Source of the DNA: Saccharina japonica
Lineage: Eukaryota > Sar > Phaeophyceae > Laminariales > Laminariaceae
Reading direction: 5' to 3'
Assembly (NCBI GenBank): GCA_008828725.1
Contig: MEHQ01002384.1
Location: forward strand, 107,585 to 171,584
DNA length: 64,000 nucleotides
Shown here piece after piece: positions 1 to 10,200 of the stretch (the stretch's first letter is position 1; each line of letters starts with the position of its first letter). Both the position numbers and the translations under genes were made by a program. The notes under the pieces were generated by a model, which was not told where the DNA came from, made no database searches, and worked only from the letters and a program-made list of their open reading frames with translations.

Positions 1-733
1 ACGTACTCACGGTCTTACTTGGTATCATACCTGCCAGAGGGTGTACGTAAAAGAGGTAAAAGAGGTACGAGAGGTATATTTCACCGGTATACGAGTATAT
101 ACTGCAAAAACCGCCGATACTAATTTCCAAGTAGATTGCTGTTGGTGACAAGCCTACAGCAGCATTTACCTGGTCTTTTTACCTGTACCTGGTCTTATTA
201 ACTCCCGTCTACGATCTCCCGAGGAGTCTTTAACCGGATGATTACGCAGTACGTACACCCCCACTGCTACTGCCAATACGGTGCTTTCACAGCCTCTCAG
301 AGGCCGGCACTCACAAGTACCTGGTACGAGTAGAATGATACCAGGTGTACGTACGTATAATACGTGTAACAGCAGTGGTTGTCTGGTGTGTGGCGTGTTG
401 AGTAGACCTTTCACACATTGGCGAGTCAGTCACCGATCCCCACTTTTTGGGCGATGCTTCGGTGCAGATAGATTCCTTATCTGTACGTGCCAGGTACGCG
501 CGTATGATATCATACCTGTTTATGATCTGTGTGATGTGTGATGTAGGGCGCAGTACTTATTTTATGTATCGTACATAAAGGGGGTCGCGTGTCTTGATCT
601 CGTTCAGAAAGAGAGGCTGCAGCTTCCTCCCTCTATCATGACTGAATAAGCCACCTGCAGTAGAGGGTAGAGGGCAAGGGGGGGGGGCAGGAGGAGGAGG
701 AGAAGCAGGAGGCTAGCATCGTTTTCGGCTGAT

Positions 734-830
734 GTACCAGGTATGCACCGCTCTGGCCGTGAATATAATGACCGTTTGGTATTCCTATCTGTACCCCAGT
801 GGTCCTTGTATTTACGCCCTAAAACGAACG
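734..830. mobile_element. Diverged TA-type MITE (family of 14702-14784)
   Basis: The segment reads like a diverged copy of the small element at 14702-14784: a GTGAATATAATGACCG-like left half, a TTGGTATTC centre and a GTCCTTGTATTTACGCCC right half that mirrors the left. Another diverged copy lies at about 16926-17010. Ends are approximate. Confidence 0.45.
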
Positions 831-889
831 GAGCGCAGGTGCGGTGGAAGTGGAGCAAGTACATCGCCGAGCCCAAAAGTAAAAAACAC

Positions 890-1000
890 TCGTACGTATA
901 TATATATACCAGGTGCAGCACACTCAGTACCTCGGCGTACGTATATATATATATACCTGGTACAGCACACTCAGTACCCGGCGTACGTACATAACAGAGG
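890..1000 (+). repeat. Two-unit tandem repeat with (TA)n core
   Basis: Two consecutive units of about 53 bp each carry CGTACGTATATATATA followed by a CCAGGT/CCTGGT block and GCACACTCAGTACC. They differ at only a few positions. Confidence 0.7.
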
Positions 1001-1235
1001 GAATACCCGTATACTGCTGCTGCAATCAGCACGAACACTGGGCGTGCTGGATGTCGACGGGTAAGAAAGAACGGTTTCATGTGAAGAACACGCTCCGGTA
1101 TATACGTACCTATATCAGGTACACATTCCTTCAGGTACTGAGGATGTGAAGAAAATTTCAAGCTTCGAAGTAGACATTTGTGCCCACGGGCTTACTCTAC
1201 AGTAGCGGTGGCAGTCAGTAGCCTTTGCCAGAGCG

Positions 1236-1503
1236 CTTGTCCCACAAATCGTACCAGATAAAGTACCAAATATATTACGCGGTTTTTGTAGTGGTCCGCA
1301 CATTTTTATCAGATTGTCCAAAACGCGCGGCGAAGCCGCGCACAGGTCGAGCCTTAGCCTGGACTAGGGTTGGGGTTAGGGTTAGGGCTGGGTTGGGTCG
1401 ACGGCTTCTCATTATTTGATTAAAAAAACACCCAAAAACACGTAAAAACAGCAAGAAAACATAATGTATTTGGTACTTTATCTGGTACGATTTGTGGGAT
1501 AAG
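1236..1503. mobile_element. MITE with about 42-bp inverted ends and interstitial telomere-like repeat
   Basis: The left arm starts CTTGTCCCACAAATCG at 1236 and the right arm ends with the near-perfect reverse complement at 1503 (about two mismatches over 42 bp). The interior holds a perfect 7-bp-stem hairpin (GCGCGGC, GAA loop, 1325-1341) and a short GGGTTAGGGTTAGGG stretch near 1373-1390 that resembles TTAGGG telomere repeats. No coding capacity is visible. Confidence 0.7.
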
Positions 1504-1695
1504 AGTGGTAAAGGCGCCTCGTGGCAGTAGTCCAAAGTCCCGCTGCGGGTAAAACGGGTTGAGCTGGAACCTAACCGTGATGATTAAAAAAAACACAAAG
1601 CTCTCTCTCACACACACAACACACACCACACACGACTGGCCGGGCACTGCCGTCTTTGACCTGGTGGCAAAGCTTGGGCGCGCCGCTTACCGTCA

Positions 1696-1720
1696 CCCCC
1701 CCCCCCCCCCCCCCCCCCCG

Positions 1721-1752
<32 letters not shown>
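1696..1752 (+). repeat. Poly-C tract
   Basis: Almost pure cytosine run with one G, followed by (CG)n. Length is likely to be unreliable in assembly. It gives meaningless proline-rich reading frames. Confidence 0.9.
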
Positions 1753-1849
1753 CGCGCGCGCGCCCCGCCTACGTATGCCTCGTCGTAATCTGTTGTCGCA
1801 TGTCGTGGCTGGTTCGTCTTCCGTTCCTCTGCAGGTCAGCAGTAGCAGC

Positions 1850-2020
1850 AGGTGAGGGAGGGAGAAGGGGAGGGAGAAGAGAGGGGAGTGAGGGAGAGAG
1901 GGAGGAGGAAGGAGGAAGGAGAGGGAGGTTGGGAGGGAGGGTGGGAGGGAGGGAGGGAGGAATAGAAGGCGGGAATTAGAGAAGAGAGGGGGGGAAGGGA
2001 AGGAGGGAGCGTGACAGGCG
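1850..2020 (+). repeat. Purine-rich GGGA/GAGG tract
   Basis: Long polypurine run built from GGGAGGGA and GAGGGAGG units on the + strand. It is not coding. Confidence 0.8.
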
Positions 2021-2852
2021 TTCCACCAGAGATGGGTTGCTTTTCAATCGACAACAAACGATGAGTCGAGTAGTGCTAGATGTGCGAGGGGGGCGGGCGC
2101 AAGGGTGGGATAGAAGGTGGGGGGGGGAACTATGGGTGGGATAGCGGAATGAGGGATAGAAGTGAGATAAGAAAGCCAAGCTTTTTTTACAGTAATATCG
2201 TGGAGGTATGTTGTGATCCTCGAGGGGGGTGCAGGGGGGGGAACCCCCCCCCCCCCCCGTTTTGGTAATGTTGCCTATTTGTTTTCGCTTTTTTGTGTCC
2301 ATATGCGGTAAAGGTCCTCCTCCATAGTGCCGGCATGCGCCAGCCGACAATACCGGCACTACAGCGGCAGCCGGCACCTACTCCGCACACTGCCGGCCAG
2401 GCTGGGGTTTCATCCCGTCTGTGGCAAGCGGTTTCACAGGCACTACATATTGCGGACACCCGGCCCTATGCGGTCACCCGGCCCTATATGTACTCAACTG
2501 GCACGGTAGAGGGACCACTCACTGCTGTACCTTGTACATATTCGCCTGGTAGCACGCACTCGTTGGTGGAAAAGCTGTGGGCTCTAAAGCGATGCCCACG
2601 GTGAGGCTGAACGTCGCTCCGGCTGGCTGACTGGCTCTTATCATGTATTATGATTTTGAGAATGGTGTACGTTTTTTTGGCGACCTCAAGGGTCCAATGG
2701 TCCAGGGAAAGGTCGCTCCGTTTCGCCCCCCCTCCCCTCTAATAAAGCGCAAACGCCTGGCTTTGTCTGTAGAAACCGGGAAAATGACGTGGACGCGTAC
2801 TACAATAGAGGGTGCACTTGTTGGCTGTTTTGTTTTCTGAATAATCGGGCTC

Positions 2853-2941
2853 CTTAACCCGTTCAGAACTGAAAAAAATGTACCACACTAATTCCAAGTA
2901 GTTTGTCCCCAAATTCGTGGGACCAGTTCTGAAGGGGTTAC
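2853..2941. mobile_element. R5 MITE (TTAA-ended, about 90 bp)
   Basis: Starts TTAACCCGTTCAGAACTG and ends with the inverted CAGTTCTGAAGGGGTTA. The centre has the family hallmark CACACTAATTCCAAGTAG. Further copies lie near 4675, 11073, 28436, 38621, 38738, 42953, 48516 and 48727. Confidence 0.75.
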
Positions 2942-2994
2942 CACAAAATCGACGGAATTTTATTCTTGTGATGCAATTTTTTCGGTGTGTACTT

Positions 2995-3275
2995 TATATA
3001 CCAGAACACTATAAGTGTACCTGATATGTTTATTTCAGACTGTATTTTAATTTTAATTTTGATTTAATTTGAGTTTATTTATTTTTTCTCCCCCCACAAA
3101 TAGACGCACACTTCCTGAATTCTACAGCCTCAGATTGTGTCCCCCTCATACGGGATGTATGTACACCCTACATGAGGACATATAGAATCCGTAAGTACGC
3201 GCGATCGAAGTATTACACTCAGCTAGCAAAGATGAGCTTCGACGAAATCCTCGAGCTCACAGCTGTCGTTTTTTT
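2995..3275 (+). repeat. R4 repeat, long copy, with micro-ORF
   Basis: About 275 bp nearly identical to 21262-21535. It contains an AATTTTAATTTT-rich part, then CACTTCCTGAATTCTACAG, then a 3' part with GCGCGATCGAAGTATTACAC followed by an ATG at 3232 that reads M-S-F-D-E-I-L-E-L-T-A-V and runs into a T-run. Only the 3' part is kept in the shorter copies elsewhere in the window. Confidence 0.75.
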
Positions 3276-3360
3276 AATTGTTTTAATATATCAAGCGCTC
3301 AGAGACGGCCCCACGTGGTAGCCTGAGTGACCCGAAAATTTTTATGTTCATTGGGTGCGT

Positions 3361-3467
3361 ATTACGGAGGACCATAGTAAATATAACCAAATTTTGTTAG
3401 TAAAAATAGGTGAATATATAGGTTTTTGTGTTTGCCGTAGGTCCTATTTACTACGGTCCTCCGTAAT
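3361..3467. mobile_element. R7 MITE (about 107 bp)
   Basis: Terminal inverted repeats of 22 bp (ATTACGGAGGACC and onward) match at 21 of 22 positions. The interior contains AAAAATAGGTGAATATATAGG. Diverged relatives lie at about 21995-22115 and 35491-35601. Confidence 0.7.
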
Positions 3468-3654
3468 AAGCATTTTTTTAATCGATGTTGTTTGGGGTGA
3501 GAAACAGAGCTCCTCAAGTGACCACCTCTATCGTGAAATACGTCCATGCCTTGTTCTTGGGGTGTTTTGAGGAGCGGCATGCCAGGGAGGAGGGAGAAAA
3601 CGTTGCCTGTTGTTCAGGATGGTGGGTGGTGTTTGTTGTTTTGTGATGATGTTG

Positions 3655-3895
3655 CTAGTGGTGTTGTTGTTGTTGTTGTTGTTGTTTTTGTTTGTTTTTG
3701 TTTTTTTTGCGGGGTTGGTGTTGTGGTTGCCTATGGTGTTGTTTTTGGCTTTTGCTGTTGTTGTTGCTGTAGCTGTTGCTGTTGCTGCTGTTGCTGTTGT
3801 CGTTGCTGCTGTGTGGCGAAATTGGCGTTGTGTTTGTGCGTGGAAGGGTGGTTGCTCATGCTCCTGCTGCTGCTGCTGCAGCTGCTAGTGACGGT
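3655..3895 (+). repeat. GTT/GCT trinucleotide-rich tract
   Basis: Imperfect GTT, GCT and CTG triplet runs. Apparent Leu/Val/Cys-rich reading frames here are artefacts of the repeat. Confidence 0.8.
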
Positions 3896-4139
3896 GTGGT
3901 GATCGTGGGTGTTGCTGCTGTTGTTGCCTTTGTCGCTGTCCTTACCCTTGACCTCGTATTATCCCCTTACCCGTACCATTGTCCGTGTAAGTGTTGTGTT
4001 GCCATCACAGCCGACAGACACCCTCACCGAGCGTGCAGTAATGCATTTACCCCAAAGCACACACCCCCTCCCCCCAAATAATCTTCACGGGGTCTTACAC
4101 CGCCTCCTGTAACACGCGCAGCCGAAGCATCACGCGCAA

Positions 4140-4200
4140 AACGCTTGCAAACCATCCATGAATTTCGACGAAACCCTCGAGACCTCACACATGAGCTGTT
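4140..4200 (+). repeat. Degenerate R4 3' part
   Basis: The ATG at about 4157 reads M-N-F-D-E-T-L-E-T, then diverges. It resembles the R4 micro-ORF of 3232 but with substitutions and a small insertion. Confidence 0.5.
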
Positions 4201-4274
4201 TGTGTTTTTTGTTTATCAAACTTTGCAAGAAACCCTACTAACCCTGTCCTCTGCCCTGATTCGCTCGGTCGCAG

Positions 4275-7200
4275 GGTGGTCATGAGCGCAGCGCAAGACG
4301 GCGCATGCTCGCGGTCCGAAGCCCTGAGCACCTTCGGAGCGGCCCTCCTCGGTGCGGTGGCCGTCGGCGGGGGCGTCCCGTCCGCGGCTCTAGCGGCATC
4401 GACGGCCGATGTCAACAAGAAGTTGACCGCGTAAGTACCCCACACCACCAAAATATTGCTGGCATACAGTAGTACAGGGACACCTAATAAGAAACAGGCT
4501 TGTAAGAAAGCCAGGCTGAGATTTTAGAGGAATATACCAAGAAATTCGACACTCGTTATTCTTGAAATTGGTGTAGAAAGCACCCTCTCTCAAATAAGAA
4601 ATCCAGCCTGGACCAGATTTCCTGTTTCTTACTAGGTGTCCTGTACTGTAACGGTAGGTAGTACCTCTTAAGGGACCCCTTAAGAACTGGTCCCACGTAT
4701 TTGGGTACAAACTACTTGGAATTAGTGTGGTATAATTTTTCAGTCCTGAACGGGTTAAGGGGCTAAGCGACAAAATAGTCTTGGTAGAAAGTACTGGAAT
4801 ATATACTGGTAGTTTTTTTTTCGTCTGTCATGGGTCCTGAATAACGTTTGGCCTCCCGTAGCAGTGCGGTCGGGATTGGAGATCCCTTACAAGTACCATA
4901 ACGCCGCCTTATCAGAGTTGTTGGTACCGGCCCCTTAACAGTCCAGAGCAACTATTTACAGTACATGGACTGCGGCTCTTAGCTGCAGTCCACACGCTAT
5001 TCCGCTAGCCCTATAACCCTAACCCCAACCCTATGCTTGTGCACGTACTATGTGGGAGCGGAGGGTGCCAAATGAGATCCGGTCCGGGTGATCCGGAGTA
5101 GAGGGGTTGACCAATCGAAATGGAGGCGTGTAGGTCTATTGGGCACGCCGTTTCACTCCTACGAGACTAAATCACTCACAATAAAGTGTGGATTTCACTC
5201 ACGTTCTGCAGCAGTCCATAGGTTGTAAATAGTCGCCGTCCTTATAGTCACTAGTTGGGCAAAATTAGTGAGCATAAATTTGACGTCCCTTATATACCGC
5301 TTTGTGGGGTCCTGTAAAACGGGGCTACCTACTGTACTGGAAGGCGTTGGCTAGCGGGGCATGGGGTGGGGTGGGGTGAGGTGGGGACCGCGTGAATGGG
5401 CCCCACACCAAAAGTATGTAACCGTTGGATAGCAGAGCGTAGGGTAAGGTGAGTTGGGGACCGCGTATATACGTAGGCCAACACCAAAATTAGATAACCG
5501 TTGGAGAGCGGATTTTGTATGTAACCGTTGGATAGCAGAGCGTAGCGTGGGGTGAGGTGGGGACCGCATACATAAGTAGCTCAACACCAAGATTATGTAA
5601 GCGTTTGATAGGGGAGCCTGGGGTGGGGTGGGCACCGTGTAAGTAGGCCCATACCAAATTAAGTAACCGTTAGATAGCGGAGCGTGGGGTGGAGTGAGGT
5701 GGGGACTGCGCAAGTAGCCTCACACCAATATTATGTAACCGTTGGGTAGCAGAGCGCGGCGTGGGGTGGCGTTCTGTGTCAGCTATCAACCTTGCTGTCG
5801 AGGTGTGTCTATCATGTGGGAGGTTTTGAATGACGCGTAAATTCGACACGAGTCGACAAGAGAAGAAAACGATGATCCCTTCTCGCGATAAAATATAAGG
5901 CACGTACCGTAGTGGGAGGGGGGGGGGGGGGGGGGGGAGACATATACATACAAGGGTATGGGGGGGGGGGGGGGGGGGGGCTGCTTTGTGACCCCACATC
6001 TGAGTTACGCCTACTCTGTGTCTATAGGAGGGAGAGGCAAACGGCGGAGATTTAAATGGGCGCGGGGAAAAAAAAACAAATACCTGGTGTATATAGCCGA
6101 GTCGTACAGCGTTGCGGCCTATCTCAAATTAAAAAGCGCTTGCGCGCCCCCCCCCTCTCCCACCCTCCCCCGATGCAAATATGCGAGGTGACAGCACTTC
6201 CTCCCCTTGACAGACAGCATTTTTGTCTTGACATACGTGCCTTGAATGAACACCAAACTGCTCCTCGCACTGTAAACGTTTTTAGCGTGGAACGCTCGGC
6301 CCTGCAAACACCCTTGACAAGCCCACGTTTTTTTGCCTTGCTTTGCTTGACACGTCTCCTGACGTACTATTAATAATGTTTGCCACGATGTGGTTTGTGC
6401 TGGCGGCGTTGTTGTTTTTTTTTGTTTTTTCCTTGCGCCAGGTACGACCTCCCTCCCGTGGTGGACGCTCCGGACGGGTTCAACACGCTCCTCGAGGGCT
6501 ACGGGAAGGACGGTGCCCTGAAGAACTCGCTCGGGTCCAGCAACCGAGACCCCATCCTCGTCACCTGGTGAGAGGGATAGAAGGGGAAGGGAACAGAGGG
6601 GTGTGTAATATGTAGAGAGAGAGCGGGGAAAAGAGGGAAATAGTGGTCAAGAAATTGCGGAACATTCTTGTTTTATGTTTTATGTTTTGTTTTTTGTTTC
6701 CATCCCATTTATTGTCTTCGCACTTGTGTCCCTCTTCCCTCCATAGTCGTATCTCAGATCCGGGGTCACAAAGCAGGCTCGTCTCCCTCCTCCCCCACTA
6801 CGGGTGTTGGGGGAGGGGGGTTCATACGTCGGCAGAGGGAGAAAAAATGATGCAAGAAACTGCCGAACATTAGTTTTATATATTTTTTTTACCGAAGAGG
6901 GAAAGAGTGACCAAGTATATATTGCTACATATACTTACCTGGTAGTTTGTTTTAGGAATACGTCAGAGCTGTGAGTTAGGCGGGCTGAATGTGTGTATAC
7001 AGTACAGGACACCTAATAAGAAACAGGAAAACTGGCCCAGGCTGGATTTCTTGTTCGAGAGGGTGCTTTATACACTAATTCCAAGTTCATGACTCTCGAA
7101 TTTGTTATTTTCCTCTAAAGTATTAGCCTGGCTTTCTTATCAGCCTGTTTCTTATTAGGTGGCCCGTTCTGTATATCGTGGCATCCATCTTCCGTATTTG

Positions 7201-10200
7201 TTTTTTACCGCTGTTCGTTCGTTCGTTCGTTCGTTTTTTGTTTTTGTTTTCGCGACGCAGGAACTACCCTAAGGGTTGGATCGTCGAGAGGCCCAACACC
7301 GACACCAACAAGGAGGCTGGCACCATCTCGACGGGGGATTACGGCCGGGGGGACTCGGCGGCCCTCTTCGTCGCCCCCAAGTCCCTCCTCGGGGGCTCCA
7401 ACCTGTCGAGCAAGGAGACCATGGAGGGAGTCGTGAAGAAAGCTCTGTCGCAGAAGGTACGGCCCCGCCCCCCTCCCGCCTACCGCCTGCCTCTACCGCC
7501 GCCACCCGGATATGCTCCGTCCCGGCATTGTAGGAATGCGAGGGTCTATGGTCGTACAACTGCGGCCATGTATGGATATCAAGTACCCCCCCCCGGTGCA
7601 AGCAACGTCTGCCTGGTTGGTGAAAACCTAGCGTGCTCCGTCCCGGCGTTGTAGGGATGCGAGGGTCTGTGGGCATACGACTACGTCGTACAGCACGGCC
7701 GTGAATGACATGAGTAGACCCCCGTCCCCCCGGTGCCCCGTCTCGAAAATATTGTGTGGTCAATGGCCAAATGACTACGAAGGGCAAGCAACAAGTGGGT
7801 ACGCGCGCGCCCCCCCCCCCCTACCACGTACAGCCTCTTCCTGATTGTGCCTCCCGCCTCCTCCCCCATACCTCTACTCCTGTCGGCTCAATCTTAGACT
7901 GTACATACGTATATACATTGCGGACACGCGTTGTTGTGACGACTTTTACCTAGACAACTCGTCCTCCTCCGTATGTGTACGGTGTTATCACTCTCAACGT
8001 TGTGACCAGCCGATCGGGGAGGAGGGAGGGGGGGGCGGGGGAGGTGTACTCATGTCGTGTATGGCCGTAGTCGTATGGCCATGGACCCTCGCATCCCTAC
8101 AATGCCGGGACACGAGCACGTTGGGTTTTCACGAACCTTGCAGACATTGCTTGCTTGCACCAAGCGCGAAGCGCCGTGAGGTGTCGGTGTGACTACTTCC
8201 AGGGACAGCAATGGGTATACTATGTATCTGCGTCGTGGGTGCCTTACCATATACATACTCCGTGATACGACCATTCCCCTTGTGCGGAGTAAAGGTTCTC
8301 CGCCCCGCACAAATGATTTGTCTCGACCGCCAGCCGTGGTGACCGCCAATAAATAAAAAACGGCGTATACCCTGGTTGTCCAGCTCCCGCAGTGAGAGGC
8401 GTGTTTTACAGCGTCGTCGCCAACCGACGCCAACCCGACGTATATGTGTAATATGGGGGGGGTATGGGGTATATCCACCCATACAACGTGTTTTCTACCT
8501 AGGGTATGACGGTTTTCGACGTTGTGGCCAGGCGTGAACTGGGAGGGGCGTCCATTCGTGCAAGGACCGAAGCATGACTTGACTGTTTTCCGTACATCAG
8601 TTTCCCGCCGACCGGCCGGCCGACAAAAACAGTTTTTTTTGCAGTAGTGTTTTTAACATGGCCCGGCTTCGACAAAAAATGGTTTGAGAGGCGACAATTA
8701 CGCCTCATTTGATGTTCATTTCGAGAAAATTACCAGAGGAAGTTCTCAGCCGGTCGGACTTAATTCAGGGTAAGGTCTGAGGTAAAACACTTACCCTTCA
8801 ATAACCTATTAATAGGCGTTTTTCCTCGGGAGATGTGGTATTTCCCCCCCCCCTGGGTCTATGATCTGGGCAAGGTCTATGCAGCCCTTGTTTTTTTGTC
8901 GGGACTTTTTTTTTTATCCCGCTCGCGTCACGAAGAAGCAGAAGAAGGCGCGGAAGCGGAGGCGGAAGCGACAACAAATAGTGGACACATAAGAGAGAGA
9001 GAGAGCGATGCATGCGCGATTTCCGAGCGGGTCGGCGGCGCCGCAACGTTTGGCATTTGTTTTCTGCGGAACGTTCAAGGGCACATAATGCGTAGCCCAG
9101 GCCACTATATAACCTCCCACTCTCTCCCCCCCCCCCCTCGCCCAACACCTCACGGCGTTTCGCGCTTGGTGCTAGCAATGCCTGTCTGGTCGGTGAAAAC
9201 TCGACATGCTCCGTCCCGGCATTGTAGGGATGCGAGGGTCTACGGTCATAAGACTACGGCCATGCATGAAAATGAAGTACACCCCACCTCCACTCCCCAC
9301 ATTCTTCCCTAGATTTATTTCCCCCTGATAAATCATGTGTAGTTTTCTGATCAGATGTGAATCTTGTGTATTTGTCTATTAAATATTGCATACTTGTTAT
9401 TTTGCCTGACCAACCTTTTGTTGTTTTTTGTCTCATGAAACGCTTGTGTGTGTTTTTGTTTCGTTTTTGGTTTTGGGCGTGCAGGGTGACAACCAGTTCC
9501 AAAGCTTCAAGTTGAAGAGCGTCAAGGAGGGAGTGACCGAGTGAGTTCATTCAGGGAGGCAGGGGGGGATGGAGGAGGAGGCATCTCGTTGCCGATTTTG
9601 AGGGGGGAGAGGGGGGGGATCCCGTATTTCTATCTGATTGTCCGTTTTAGAGAGGTTCCAATATTTCGGTATATTGAGGGGAGGGGGAGGGGGGTCCCGT
9701 GCTTGTATCTGACTGTCCGGTGGGAGGGGGGGTCCCTTGTTTTATCTGGCTGCTCGATTTTTTTCAGATGTCCAATGACCAATGTTACGCTGCGTTTCGA
9801 AACTGTTTTTGCACGGAGAAGGGGGGGGGGGGGGGGGTCGGCGTTACGTATCTCCTTTGGAAAAGGCCCTTTTTTGGGGGACAAAATATTCTTGGAATTA
9901 CTACGTATGGAATGATTTTGGTAGCAAGGACAGGGTTAAGGGTTATACCCCCTTCACAGGTCGGACAGATCATCTATAGATCGATCATGATCTACGAAGA
10001 TAATTTAGTTCCTTAGAGGCAGCTACCGCACTCTAGGGGCATGATAACGCACGGTAGAGGCATGATACCGCACTGTAGAGACTTTCTACCGCACTGTAGG
10101 GGCATGCTACACTAATTATGCTACCGCACTATAGAGGCATGATACCGTACTGTAGAGGCATGATAATGCACTGCAAGGGCACGCTACCTCACTATAGAGG

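Larger units (their letters stand above)
1..4274. other. Non-coding region upstream of the PsbP-domain gene
   Basis: No convincing exon was found here. The stretch holds MITEs, a poly-C tract, a purine-rich tract, an R4 repeat and GTT/GCT microsatellites, listed separately. The missing first exon of the PsbP-domain gene should lie here or further left. One short open stretch ending in a GTGAGG donor at about 1854 has a phase compatible with the 4275 acceptor, but it lacks a hydrophobic signal peptide, so it is not called. Confidence 0.6.

Noticed and set aside
1780-1856. Possible first exon of the PsbP-domain gene ending in GTGAGG
   Set aside because: The phase fits, but the peptide lacks the hydrophobic signal and Phe-motif expected of a stramenopile plastid presequence.
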